Assembly (NCBI GenBank): GCA_020636905.1
Contig: JACJWX010000017.1
Coordinates: 1 to 59,057, forward strand
Source of the DNA: Actinomycetota bacterium
GTDB lineage: Bacteria > Actinomycetota > Thermoleophilia > Miltoncostaeales > Miltoncostaeaceae
Direction: 5' to 3'
Length of the DNA: 59,057 bases
Part shown: piece after piece, positions 47,070 through 56,165 of the stretch
Position numbering within the stretch: position 1 is the first letter of the stretch
Layout: every line of letters starts with the position of its first letter
Made by a program: the position numbers and the translations under genes
Notes under the pieces: generated by a model
Told to the model about the DNA's origin: nothing
The model's input: only the letters and a program-made list of their open reading frames with translations
Database searches by the model: none

Positions 47070-48383
47070 CTACTCGGCGAAGCCCGACCCGGCCGCGATC
47101 TCGCGGAGGTTGAGCGCCTTGTTGAGCGTCTCCTCATCGACACCCGCCTCGCGCGCGACCTCACGCAGCGGACGACCGGACGCGGTGGCGGACTTCACGA
47201 TCTCGCCCGCCTTGTCGTAGCCGATGTAGGGGTTGAGCGCCGTCGCCGTGGCGAGCGTGCCCTCAGCGCTGGCCTCGCAGCCGGCCGTGTTGACCTCGAT
47301 GCCGGCGACGCACTTGTCGGCGAGCATGGTCGACGCGGACGTCAGCAGGTGGATCGACTGCAGCAGGTTGCGCGCCATCAGCGGGATGCGCACGTTGAGT
47401 TCGAACTGCCCCTGCATGCCGCCGATGGTGATGGCGGTGTCGTTGCCGATCACCTGGGCCGACACCTGGAGCACGACCTCGGGGATGACCGGGTTGACCT
47501 TGCCCGGCATGATCGACGAGCCCTTCTGGAGCTCGGGCAGGAAGATCTCACCGATTCCGACCCGCGGGCCGGAGCCCATCAGGGCGAGGTCGTTGGCGAT
47601 CTTGGTGAGCGACACGGCGATCACCTTGAGCGCGCCGGACATCTCGACCAGACCGTCCCGGTTGCCCTGCGCCTCGAACGGGTGAGCGGGAGCGCTGATC
47701 GGCAGCCCGGTGTCCTTCACCAGCACGGCGCGGACCCGCTCCGAGAACTCCGGATGGCTGTTCAGGCCGGTGCCGGTCGCGGTTCCGCCGAGCGGAATCT
47801 GCCCAAGACGCGGCGTCGCGTCGTTCACCCGGGCGACGCCCTGGGCGATCTGTGCGGCGTACCCGGCGAACTCCTGGCCGAGCGTCACCGGAACGGCGTC
47901 CATGAGGTGGGTGCGGCCAGACTTCACGACGTCCTTGAACGCCGCGGCCTTGCCCTCGAAGGTGGACTGGAGATGCTCGAGGGCCGGCACCAGCCGCTCG
48001 ACGACCTCCTGCAGGGCCGCGCAGTGCACCGCCGACGGGAACACGTCGTTGGAGCTCTGCCCCATGTTGACGTGGTCGTTGGGATGGGCGTCGGCGAGAT
48101 TGCCGATGACCTCGTTCGTGTTCATGTTGGACGAGGTGCCGGACCCGGTCTGGAAGACGTCGATCGGGAACTGGTCGTCGTGCGTACCGTTGGCGACCTC
48201 GTCAGCCGCGGCGGCGATCTTCGCGCCGAGCTCGGAATCGAGCAGGCCGAGATCCGCGTTCACGCGAGCCGCGGCTCCCTTGATGCGGCCAAGCCACCGC
48301 ACCACGGGAACGGGTACCCGTTCGCCGGACACCGGAAAGTTGTCGACCGCCTTACGGGTCTCTCCGCCCCAAAGCTCCGCCAT
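47070..48383 (-). CDS. fumC: Class II fumarate hydratase
   Basis: FumC interconverts fumarate and malate in the TCA cycle. The 437-residue protein has LWGGETRKAVDNFPVSG, GSGTSSNMNTNEV, NMGQSSNDVFPSA, SGRTHLMDAVPVTLGQE, and the signature GSSIMPGKVNP. ATG 48383 follows AAGGGAG. The N-terminus is about 15 residues shorter than usual, since the common DTMGEV-VP segment is not encoded upstream in this frame; this may be natural. Single gene, converging on panB. Confidence 0.94.
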   Translation of the reverse strand: MAELWGGETRKAVDNFPVSGERVPVPVVRWLGRIKGAAARVNADLGLLDSELGAKIAAAADEVANGTHDDQFPIDVFQTGSGTSSNMNTNEVIGNLADAHPNDHVNMGQSSNDVFPSAVHCAALQEVVERLVPALEHLQSTFEGKAAAFKDVVKSGRTHLMDAVPVTLGQEFAGYAAQIAQGVARVNDATPRLGQIPLGGTATGTGLNSHPEFSERVRAVLVKDTGLPISAPAHPFEAQGNRDGLVEMSGALKVIAVSLTKIANDLALMGSGPRVGIGEIFLPELQKGSSIMPGKVNPVIPEVVLQVSAQVIGNDTAITIGGMQGQFELNVRIPLMARNLLQSIHLLTSASTMLADKCVAGIEVNTAGCEASAEGTLATATALNPYIGYDKAGEIVKSATASGRPLREVAREAGVDEETLNKALNLREIAAGSGFAE

Positions 48384-48448
48384 TTGGCTCCCTTCATCGA
48401 AACACCGAGTGGTGGCGCTCGCGGGCGTGGCGCCGACCATCCATGAGC

Positions 48449-49777
48449 CTACCCCTCCAACGCACCCAGGGAGGTCAGGATGTCCATGGCCGCGCGCGTT
48501 CCGACCTCCAGGTGCGCCACCCGGAGGTGTTCGTCGGGGCCGTGGATTCCGTCGTCGGGAAGCCCGAAACCGCTCAGAATGGTGGGGATCCCGCGCTTCG
48601 CGAACGCCGCGACGATCGGGATGCTGCCGCCGGTGCGAACAGGGACACACGGCCATCCCGTGCTGCGGCTGATCGCCTCGATCGCCGCCGCAACGGCCGG
48701 TTCACGTGGGTCCATGAGTGCGGGGTCCGCCTCCCCCAGGCGTTCGATCTCCACCGAGCATCCCACGGGCGCGGCCTCGTGGATGATCCGGTCCAGGACG
48801 TCGGACAGCTCCGCGGCGTCCTGGCCGGGCGCCACCCGCAACGACAGGGTGGCCGTGGCGGTGCTGGGAATGTTGGTCTTGACCGCGTCCGGTTCCCCGC
48901 ATTCGAGTCCGTGGACGTCCAGCGAGGGTTGCGCCAGCGTTCGCTGATACAGCTCGGCCGCCGCCGTGGCGTCGGCGGGCGCGAGTCCCGACGCGGCCAG
49001 CACCTCGTGGCCGCTCGGCAGCTCGTCCCAGACCCGGACCTCGTCCGGGGCTGGAGCGGCGAGCCCCACCAGCAGCCGTTCGTCGAGCGTCCCGGTCCGC
49101 GGCCGAACCGCCTCCAGGATGTCCATGAGAGCGTGCGCGGCGTTCAGCGCCGCGCCTCCGAAGACGCCGCTGTGCGCGTCACTCGGGGCGGTCCGAACCC
49201 GGATCCGGCGGTACACCATGCCCCGCAGTCCGCTACACACCGCCGGCCGTTCCGGGCCCACCATGGCCGAATCGAAGATGAGCACCGCGTCGGCGTGCCG
49301 GTCGTCGGCGGCGATCGCATGCTCGGCGCTGACCCCGCCGCATTCCTCCTCGCCGTCGACGATGAAGCTCACGTGCACGGGGAGGGCGTCGGCCGCCCGC
49401 AGCCGCTGTACGGCCGCGAGCAGCATGAACAGGTTGCCCTTGTCGTCGCTCGCGCCGCGGCAGTAGAGGTTGCCGTCCCGTTCGACCGGCTCGAAGGGAT
49501 CATCGGTCCACAGCGCGCGGTCACCGACGGGCTGGACGTCGTAGTGGCCGTAGAGGATGACCCGGGGGACGTCCGGAACCCCGCTGCTCGGGGGGATCTC
49601 CCCGATGACCAGCGGGTGGCCGTCACCCTCGCGGATCTCCACGGTCCCACCGGCCCGGCGGATCTCCTCGCTCACGAGTCCGGCGGCGGCCATCATGTCC
49701 GGCGCGTGCGCTGCGATGGCGCTGACGCTGGGGATTCGGAGCAGCGCGTCCAGGCGCGCGCGTTCATCGGCGTTCAT
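48449..49777 (-). CDS. M20-family dipeptidase/peptidase
   Basis: The 442-residue dinuclear zinc peptidase has H78 and D80 (YGHYDVQP), bridging D111 (GASDDKGN), E143/E144 (DGEEECGG), a dimerisation domain (about 180-300), and HGPDEH near the end. It resembles CNDP-type dipeptidases in the PepV/DapE superfamily, probably cytoplasmic recycling of small peptides. ATG 49777 lies 7 nt after TACGCT; the longer upstream frame is Arg-rich and rejected. Confidence 0.9.
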   Translation of the reverse strand: MNADERARLDALLRIPSVSAIAAHAPDMMAAAGLVSEEIRRAGGTVEIREGDGHPLVIGEIPPSSGVPDVPRVILYGHYDVQPVGDRALWTDDPFEPVERDGNLYCRGASDDKGNLFMLLAAVQRLRAADALPVHVSFIVDGEEECGGVSAEHAIAADDRHADAVLIFDSAMVGPERPAVCSGLRGMVYRRIRVRTAPSDAHSGVFGGAALNAAHALMDILEAVRPRTGTLDERLLVGLAAPAPDEVRVWDELPSGHEVLAASGLAPADATAAAELYQRTLAQPSLDVHGLECGEPDAVKTNIPSTATATLSLRVAPGQDAAELSDVLDRIIHEAAPVGCSVEIERLGEADPALMDPREPAVAAAIEAISRSTGWPCVPVRTGGSIPIVAAFAKRGIPTILSGFGLPDDGIHGPDEHLRVAHLEVGTRAAMDILTSLGALEG

Positions 49778-49784
49778 GTGGCGC

Positions 49785-49790
49785 AGCGTA
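49785..49790 (-). promoter_or_regulatory. Putative -10 (TACGCT) of M20 peptidase gene
   Basis: TACGCT on the minus strand ends 7 nt before the ATG at 49777. Confidence 0.4.
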
Positions 49791-49880
49791 TCGCGGCCGC
49801 TGGTGACGCCGCGACGACGGGTGCCGCGGACCCCGCCCCGGCCGGCGCTGCCGGATCCGGGACGGTGTCCTGACGGTGAC

Positions 49881-51800
49881 TCAGGTGGTCGGCGCGACCG
49901 GCGTGGGTGCCGGCTTCTTCCGACCCGGGGCCTTCGCGATCTTCGCGCTGCGGGCCAGCTTCGGCAGCACCTGCACGCGGACCACCGTCGCGTCCCGACG
50001 TCCGCCCGTCGCGGCAACCCGGATCACGGCCGAGTACCGGCCGGCGAGCTTCGGCGCCCGGATCCGCACGATGTTGACGCCGACCCGAACGCGCTTCCGG
50101 TACTTCTTCACCACACGCGACCCACGACGCAGCTCGACCCGCGCGACACCGGCGACGTTCGAGTGGAACTTCACGCCCGTGCGGTTGCCGGCGCGGACGC
50201 CGACGGCCTTGCGCACCCGCTTGACCCGGAGCACGGCCACGGTCGCGCTGCGGATCTCCTGCGTCGGACCGGTCGCGGTGAGCCCGGCACCCATCGTCCA
50301 GTAGACGTTCCAGCGGTAGACCGATCCCGGCTGCACCGAGGTCAGGGTCGCCGTCGTGGTGGCCGGATCACCGCTGAGCGGGCCCGGGCGGGTCGATCGG
50401 GGCCCACCGGGCCCGTCGACGTTGAAGCCCACGTTGTAGGGCAGCCCGAAGGTCTGGAGCTGCGCCGTGAGCCGGACGGTCTGGTCCGTGGCGGTGGCCG
50501 ACGAGGTGATCACCCGCGGTTCGAGCCGGGCGACCCGAGCCTCCTGGTTCTGGCCGTCGGATTCGGCCCATCCGACGTACGGCACACCCTCCACGGCGGC
50601 GAGCGTCGGCGGCGACGCGTCGCGTCCCACCGCGACGTTGATCGGGTTTGCACCCCCGACGACCTCGCCCCAACCGGTGCCAGCCGAGTTCAGACGTGCC
50701 ACCCGGACCTCACGGTTGCGCCCGTCGTCCTGAGACCAGGCCACCCAGGGCGCCCCGGCGACGCTGGCGAGCGCCGGTGCGGTCGCCGCGCCGTCCCCGG
50801 CGTTGATGGGCCGATTGGGAGCCCGCAGCTGTCCGACCTTCTCCCAGCCGTCTCCGGCGGTCGAGAGACGCGCCACGCGGACCTGGGCCCCGCCATCCTG
50901 CGCCTCGAGCCAGGCCACGTACGGACGTCCGTCGATCTCAGCGAGGCTCGGGTGCACCGCGTTCTTGTTGAGGCGTTGATTGATGGGGCTTCCCGGACGG
51001 AGCCGCTCACCGACCCCGACCCAGTCGGTGCCCTGCGCGTTGAGCTGGGCCACCCGGATCTCGGTGTTGGTGCCGTCCTCCTCGGACCACGCGACGGTGG
51101 GAACACCCTGAATCGACGCGAGCGACGGGTTCCGGGCATCGCGTCCGGGGGAGCGATTGATGGGGCTGGCCTGGTTGGCCGTGGCGCCCACCGGCTCCCA
51201 GCCGCTGCCATCGGCGTTGAGGCGCGCGGCGCGCATCTCGGTGTTCGTGCCGTCCGCTTCGGTCCACGCGACGTAGGGCACGCCGTTCAGGCCGATGATG
51301 GCCACCTCGGCCGCGTTCCGCGACGCGTTCCAGTTGATGGGGCTCGCGGCGTTGCGGCCGGTTCCGACCTCTTCCCAGCCCGCGCCGTCGGCGGTTGGAC
51401 GGGCGACGCGAACCTCGTCGTTCGTCCCGTCGCCCTCGATCCAGGCGACGTACGGAATGCCGTTCACGTCGGCGATGGCGACGTCGCGGGCGGTTCCGAG
51501 GCTGTCGCGGTTGACGGGGCTGGCGGGGTCGGTCGTCGCCCCCACCTGCTGCCAGCCGGTCGGCGTCAGACGCGAGACGCGGACCTCGCTCGAGCCGCCG
51601 TCCAGTTCCCGCCAGGCGACATACGGGACGCCGGCGACCTGTGCGACCGACACGTCGGTGGCGTTCTGCGTGGGGAGGTGATTGATCGGGCTGGGGCCAT
51701 CCGCGGGCCGAACCCATGCCGCGTTGGCTGCCGGCACCGCCGTCAGCGCGGCCAGGCTCAGAGCGCCGGCGAGGGTGACCCGGCGACGGGGACGCATCAT
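49881..51800 (-). CDS. Secreted seven-repeat beta-propeller protein
   Basis: The 639-residue protein has a signal peptide (about 8-27) and seven repeats of about 53 residues. A typical repeat starts SPIN, continues with a variable stretch and GVPYVAWTEADGTNTE, and ends RVARLNADGSGWEPVG. Seven copies suggest a closed seven-bladed propeller. A fibronectin-like segment (about 405-500), a basic beta-rich module (RVKRVRKAVGVRAGN onward) and a Lys/Pro/Ala tail follow. Ligand unknown; adhesion or glycan binding is plausible. The 153 bp upstream are less GC-rich and contain TTGTCA but no assignable -10. Confidence 0.8.
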   Translation of the reverse strand: MMRPRRRVTLAGALSLAALTAVPAANAAWVRPADGPSPINHLPTQNATDVSVAQVAGVPYVAWRELDGGSSEVRVSRLTPTGWQQVGATTDPASPVNRDSLGTARDVAIADVNGIPYVAWIEGDGTNDEVRVARPTADGAGWEEVGTGRNAASPINWNASRNAAEVAIIGLNGVPYVAWTEADGTNTEMRAARLNADGSGWEPVGATANQASPINRSPGRDARNPSLASIQGVPTVAWSEEDGTNTEIRVAQLNAQGTDWVGVGERLRPGSPINQRLNKNAVHPSLAEIDGRPYVAWLEAQDGGAQVRVARLSTAGDGWEKVGQLRAPNRPINAGDGAATAPALASVAGAPWVAWSQDDGRNREVRVARLNSAGTGWGEVVGGANPINVAVGRDASPPTLAAVEGVPYVGWAESDGQNQEARVARLEPRVITSSATATDQTVRLTAQLQTFGLPYNVGFNVDGPGGPRSTRPGPLSGDPATTTATLTSVQPGSVYRWNVYWTMGAGLTATGPTQEIRSATVAVLRVKRVRKAVGVRAGNRTGVKFHSNVAGVARVELRRGSRVVKKYRKRVRVGVNIVRIRAPKLAGRYSAVIRVAATGGRRDATVVRVQVLPKLARSAKIAKAPGRKKPAPTPVAPTT

Positions 51801-51953
51801 GTGGAAACTCCAGAATCGATGACTGAGTAATCCCTACCTGACAATCCGCCAGGTTGATACGCCACAGCCGTGATTCTTGCCGCGGTACTCACAGTTTGCT
51901 GACGTTTTCTGCCACTCCGTCCGGGAGCGGACGCCGACGTTCGGTCGGCGGTG

Positions 51954-52964
51954 TCAGTCCTCCTTCGAACGCCCGTGATCGTCGTGGTTCTCACGGCGCT
52001 CGTGGTTCGAGCGATTCCGGTGGTTATGGTTGCCCTTGCGGTCCCCCCTGGACTCGTGGTTCCTGGCGCCGGCGCGCTTCAAGGAGTCGTCCTTCTTCGA
52101 CGTCCGCTGCCCGCGACGGGACCAGGTTCCGTGGGCGCCCTCGCGCCAGGTCACGCTGACCTCCCGGCGCCAGTAGTCGGTCCAATGCCGATCCCAGTCC
52201 TTGACCGATCCCTTCTCGGGATGGGAGCGCCAGTACTGCGACCAGTACCCCTTCCACGTCCAGCGGTGCTCCGCTTTCTGGAACCGGCCCCAGCGACCCT
52301 CCCAGGCCTTCTGCGCGCTCTTCGGCGCCTTGGTGGACGGTGTCACCACGGGCTCCGGCCCGACGATCCTGGTCGCGTCCAGGGTGCCGGCGGCCGTGAG
52401 GACGAACTCGACGCTCACGGGGAGGCCCGGGATCAATCCCTGGGTCCCGATGCGCTCCTGCACCGTGGTCGCGAGCACGCGCACCTCACGCGCCACGGTC
52501 CCGTCGGTGGGTGTCACCACGAGCAGGCCGGTCGCCGCGTCGTAGCTGGTCACCGCACCCTGGATCGTCTCGGCGGCGGCCACCACCTCGAGCCCGTCCG
52601 CAATCCCGTTGGTGTTGCTGTCGCCGTTGTTCGGTTTGGTCCCGAGTTGCTGTTCGAGAAGGTTGCTGACGCGATCCAGGTCACGGTCCTCCGCCCCGTC
52701 AGGGCAGCCGTCGCCGTCGGTGTCACGCTTGCGCGGGCTGGTCCCCGACAGGTACTCGTAGCGGTTGCTGAGCCCGTCATGGTCCTGGTCGCGCTTGGAC
52801 TGGTCGACTTTCAGCGAGAGGCGATGGGCGCGTTCCCATCGGTCGGGGATTCCGTCGTGGTTGCGATCGGCCTTCTTGGCCGGCGCGGCGGCGGCGCTCC
52901 CGGCACCTGCCAGCACGAGGACCGAGATCACGCACGGCGTGATCCGGTGGCGGGGTCGAATCAT
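51954..52964 (-). CDS. Secreted calcium-binding protein with thrombospondin type 3 repeats
   Basis: The 336-residue protein has a signal peptide (about 11-27) and four Asp/Asn-rich calcium loops: DRNHDGIPDRWE, DQDHDGLSNRYE, DTDGDGCPDGAE and DSNTNGIADGLE. A beta-rich domain (about 130-215) leads to a Trp-rich stretch (WKGYWSQYWRSHPEKG), and the last 50 residues are a His/Arg/Asn/Lys-rich tail. Likely extracellular and stabilised by calcium. ATG 52964 follows AAGGAA. The basic tail may bind nucleic acid or acidic polymers. It is next to the propeller gene and may share its environment. Confidence 0.78.
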   Translation of the reverse strand: MIRPRHRITPCVISVLVLAGAGSAAAAPAKKADRNHDGIPDRWERAHRLSLKVDQSKRDQDHDGLSNRYEYLSGTSPRKRDTDGDGCPDGAEDRDLDRVSNLLEQQLGTKPNNGDSNTNGIADGLEVVAAAETIQGAVTSYDAATGLLVVTPTDGTVAREVRVLATTVQERIGTQGLIPGLPVSVEFVLTAAGTLDATRIVGPEPVVTPSTKAPKSAQKAWEGRWGRFQKAEHRWTWKGYWSQYWRSHPEKGSVKDWDRHWTDYWRREVSVTWREGAHGTWSRRGQRTSKKDDSLKRAGARNHESRGDRKGNHNHRNRSNHERRENHDDHGRSKED

Positions 52965-53152
52965 GTGGGGGATTCCTTGCTCTTGTCCTGCAGTGGGCAC
53001 GTCCCGCGCGTCCTCGGCGGGTACCGGAAGCCCACCATGCCGCCGCCCGGGCCACCACACCCGGCCGGGGAGGTTTCCGGAGATTCACCCCTGCCGATGG
53101 GCCCGGGTCGGTCGGTGCACGCCCTCCCCGATCCGGTGGGTTCGCGCCCGGA

Positions 53153-56008
53153 TCAGCCGGTGGCGGTGGCCGCCGGGAGCAGTTCGCGAAGGTGCGCACC
53201 GGTGAACGATGCCTCGTGCACGGCGACCGCCTCGGGCGTGCCCGCCACGATCAGGTCGCCCCCGCCGGCGCCACCTTCCGGACCCAGATCCACCAGCCAG
53301 TCGGCGCACTTGATGACGTCGAGGTTGTGCTCGATGACGAGCACCGTGTTGCCGGAGTCGACGAGTCGCTGCAGCACCACGAGCAGCCGTTCGATGTCGG
53401 CCATGTGCAGACCGGTCGTGGGCTCGTCGAGCACGTAGAGGGTGCGGCCGGTGGCGACGCGCGAGAGCTCGCTCGCCAGCTTCACCCGCTGGGCCTCCCC
53501 TCCTGACAGCGTCGTCGCCGGTTGCCCCAGTCGCACGTAGCCGAGTCCGACGTCGACGAGGGTCTGCAGCCGCCGGTGGATGCGCGGCACCGCCGAGAAC
53601 GCCTCGAGCGCCTCGTCGATCGGCAGGTCGAGCACATCGCTGATGTTGCGTCCCCCGTACCGCACCGACAGCGTCTCGCTGTTGTAGCGGCGCCCCCCGC
53701 AGACCTCGCACGGGACGTAGACGTCCGGCAGGAAGTGCATCTCGATGGTGATCGTGCCGTCGCCCTTGCAGTGCTCGCAGCGGCCGCCCTTGACGTTGAA
53801 GCTGAACCTTCCGGGGTTGTAGCCCCGGGCCCGCGCGTCGGGGGTCTTCGAGAAGAGCTGCCGGATGTGGTCGAAGATGCCCGTGTACGTGGCGGGGTTC
53901 GACCGCGGCGTGCGGCCGATCGGCGACTGGTCGATCGCGATGACCTTGTCGAAGTGCTCGAGGCCCTCGATCAACTCGTGCCGTCCGGCCCACTTCGGCC
54001 GACGCGACAGCCTCCCTGCCAGGGCCCGGAGGATGATGTCGTTGACGAGCGTGCTTTTCCCGGAGCCCGAAACGCCGGTGACGCAGGCGAAGGTGCCCAC
54101 CGGGATCTCGACGTCGATTCCCCGCAGGTTGTGCTCGGCCGCACCGACGACCCGCAGCCACCCGCGCCCCTCGCGGCGTCGCTCGGGAACCGGGATGGCC
54201 CGCGCACCCGACAGGTACGCACCGGTGACGGACTCCTCGCTGGCCTGGACCTCGGCGGGCGTGCCTTGCGCCACGACCCGTCCGCCGTGCTCGCCGGCAC
54301 CCGGGCCCATGTCGACCAGGTGGTCCGCCGACCGCATCATGTCCTCGTCGTGCTCGACGACGATCACGGTGTTGCCCTGATCGCGAAGCCGTTCCAGTGT
54401 CCCGATGAGTTTCCGGTTGTCGCGCTGGTGCAGCCCGATCGACGGCTCGTCGAGGATGTAGAGCACGCCCATGAGCCCGGAGCCGATCTGGGTGGCCAGG
54501 CGGATGCGCTGCGCTTCGCCGCCCGACAGGGTCCCGGCCGCGCGCTCCAGGTTCAAGTAGCCCACCCCGACGTCGACCAGGAACCGCAACCGCGCGGAGA
54601 CCTCGCGGACGACGCGGTCACCGATCATCTGCTTGGTCTGGTTGAGGTCGAGGGTCTCGAGGAACTCGAGCGCTCGTTCAACCGACAGTTGGCACAGCTC
54701 GTAGATGTTCAGGCCGCCGATCGTGACGGCGAGCACCTCCGGCCGCAGCCGGGCGCCCCCGCAGGCAGGACATGGCCTCAGCGACATGTACTGCTCCACC
54801 GAATCCCGCACGGCCTGAGACATCGAGCTGGTGTGCTGGCGGCGCAGTTGCGGCACGACGCCCTCGAACCACCCCACGGGGTTGCGGCCCTGTTTGCGCT
54901 TGCCGAGGTACATGCGCTGGCGGCGCCCGTTGACCGGGCCGTTGGTCAACAGCTCGCGCTGCTCCGCGGGAAGCTCGCGCCACGGGACGTCCAGGTCGAT
55001 TTCGTACTCCTCGGCGATCGCCTGGAGCAGCAGTTCGTAGTAGTCGGTGGTCCGGTCCGCCCAGGGAATGATGGCGCCGTCGGCGAGGGTGCGGTTGGGG
55101 TCGATGAGCAGCTCGGGGTCGACCTCGGGCATGAAGCCGAGGCCGGTGCAGGTCGGACACGCCCCGTGGGGTGCGTTGAACGAGAACACGCGGGGCGCGA
55201 GCTCGTCCAGGCCGGCGCCGTGCTCGGGACACGCGAAGGACTCCGAGTAGGTCCACTCGCGGCCCTCGCCGCCGTGTTCCTGGATCCGGACCAGCCCCTC
55301 ACCGAGCTGCAGGGCGGTTTCGAGGCTCTCGGTCAGCCGCCGCCGCAGGTCCTCGCGCATCACCAGGCGATCGACCACGACCTCGATGGTGTGTCGCATG
55401 TTCCGGTTGAGCTTGGGGACCTCGTCGATCGTGGTGACCTCGCCGTCCACCGCGACCCGGGTGAAGCCCTCACCGCGGATGTGGTCGAACACGTCGCGAT
55501 GCTCGCCCTTCCGGTCCCGGACCAGGGGAGCGAGCACCAGGAACCGGGTCCCTTCCGCGAGTTCCATGACGTGGTCGGCGATCTGCTGCACGCTCTGCCC
55601 GGCGATGGGGCGTCCGCAGATGTGGCAGTGCGGGTCTCCGATCCGGGCGAACAGCAGACGCAGGTAGTCGTACGCCTCGGTGACGGTCGCCACCGTCGAC
55701 CTGGGGTTGCGGCTGGTGGTCTTCTGATCGATGGAGATCGCGGGCGACAGACCGTCGATGTGGTCGACGTCCGGTTTGTCCATCTGGCCAAGGAACTGCC
55801 GGGCGTATGCCGACAGGCTCTCGACGTACCGGCGCTGCCCCTCGGCGTAGAGGGTGTCGAACGCCAGGCTCGACTTGCCGCTCCCCGAAAGGCCGGTGAT
55901 GACCACGAGCGAATCCCGTGGCAGCTCGACGGTGACGTCGCGCAGGTTGTGCTCGCGCGCACCGACGATCCGGACGACGTCGGGGGCGTGTGGGCGGATC
56001 TCGGACAC
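53153..56008 (-). CDS. uvrA: Excinuclease ABC subunit A
   Basis: UvrA recognises bulky DNA lesions in nucleotide-excision repair. The 951-residue protein has two ABC ATPase modules (GLSGSGKSSLAFDT near the N-terminus; GVSGSGKSTLVND later), zinc-finger cysteines (CPTCTGLGF; CEHCKGDG and CEVCGGRRY), LSGGEAQRI and LSGGEAQRV signatures, and VLDEPTTGLH. GTG 56008, 8 nt after TACACT, is preferred to a TTG three codons upstream. No SOS box is visible at this promoter, unlike the gene at 17165. The divergent gene is ftsH; uvrB is just beyond it. Confidence 0.97.
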   Translation of the reverse strand: MSEIRPHAPDVVRIVGAREHNLRDVTVELPRDSLVVITGLSGSGKSSLAFDTLYAEGQRRYVESLSAYARQFLGQMDKPDVDHIDGLSPAISIDQKTTSRNPRSTVATVTEAYDYLRLLFARIGDPHCHICGRPIAGQSVQQIADHVMELAEGTRFLVLAPLVRDRKGEHRDVFDHIRGEGFTRVAVDGEVTTIDEVPKLNRNMRHTIEVVVDRLVMREDLRRRLTESLETALQLGEGLVRIQEHGGEGREWTYSESFACPEHGAGLDELAPRVFSFNAPHGACPTCTGLGFMPEVDPELLIDPNRTLADGAIIPWADRTTDYYELLLQAIAEEYEIDLDVPWRELPAEQRELLTNGPVNGRRQRMYLGKRKQGRNPVGWFEGVVPQLRRQHTSSMSQAVRDSVEQYMSLRPCPACGGARLRPEVLAVTIGGLNIYELCQLSVERALEFLETLDLNQTKQMIGDRVVREVSARLRFLVDVGVGYLNLERAAGTLSGGEAQRIRLATQIGSGLMGVLYILDEPSIGLHQRDNRKLIGTLERLRDQGNTVIVVEHDEDMMRSADHLVDMGPGAGEHGGRVVAQGTPAEVQASEESVTGAYLSGARAIPVPERRREGRGWLRVVGAAEHNLRGIDVEIPVGTFACVTGVSGSGKSTLVNDIILRALAGRLSRRPKWAGRHELIEGLEHFDKVIAIDQSPIGRTPRSNPATYTGIFDHIRQLFSKTPDARARGYNPGRFSFNVKGGRCEHCKGDGTITIEMHFLPDVYVPCEVCGGRRYNSETLSVRYGGRNISDVLDLPIDEALEAFSAVPRIHRRLQTLVDVGLGYVRLGQPATTLSGGEAQRVKLASELSRVATGRTLYVLDEPTTGLHMADIERLLVVLQRLVDSGNTVLVIEHNLDVIKCADWLVDLGPEGGAGGGDLIVAGTPEAVAVHEASFTGAHLRELLPAATATG

Positions 56009-56016
56009 GGCCGCCA

Positions 56017-56022
56017 AGTGTA
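56017..56022 (-). promoter_or_regulatory. Putative -10 (TACACT) of uvrA
   Basis: TACACT on the minus strand ends 8 nt before the GTG at 56008, predicting a leaderless uvrA mRNA. Confidence 0.45.
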
Positions 56023-56165
56023 GTCAGGACCACACCGGAGGGTCCCCGTCTCCGAGTCGTGACGCACCCGCCCCGGGCGGAGCGAAGTTCATGCGCGCCT
56101 ACACTCAGATGCGGTCGGCGATCGCCGATAGGTGGGCGAGGGCGTCGTCGCGAGGATGGGATGAG

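Noticed and set aside
53522..56023. Plus-strand frame of 833 codons
   Set aside because: Antisense shadow of uvrA with no domain.
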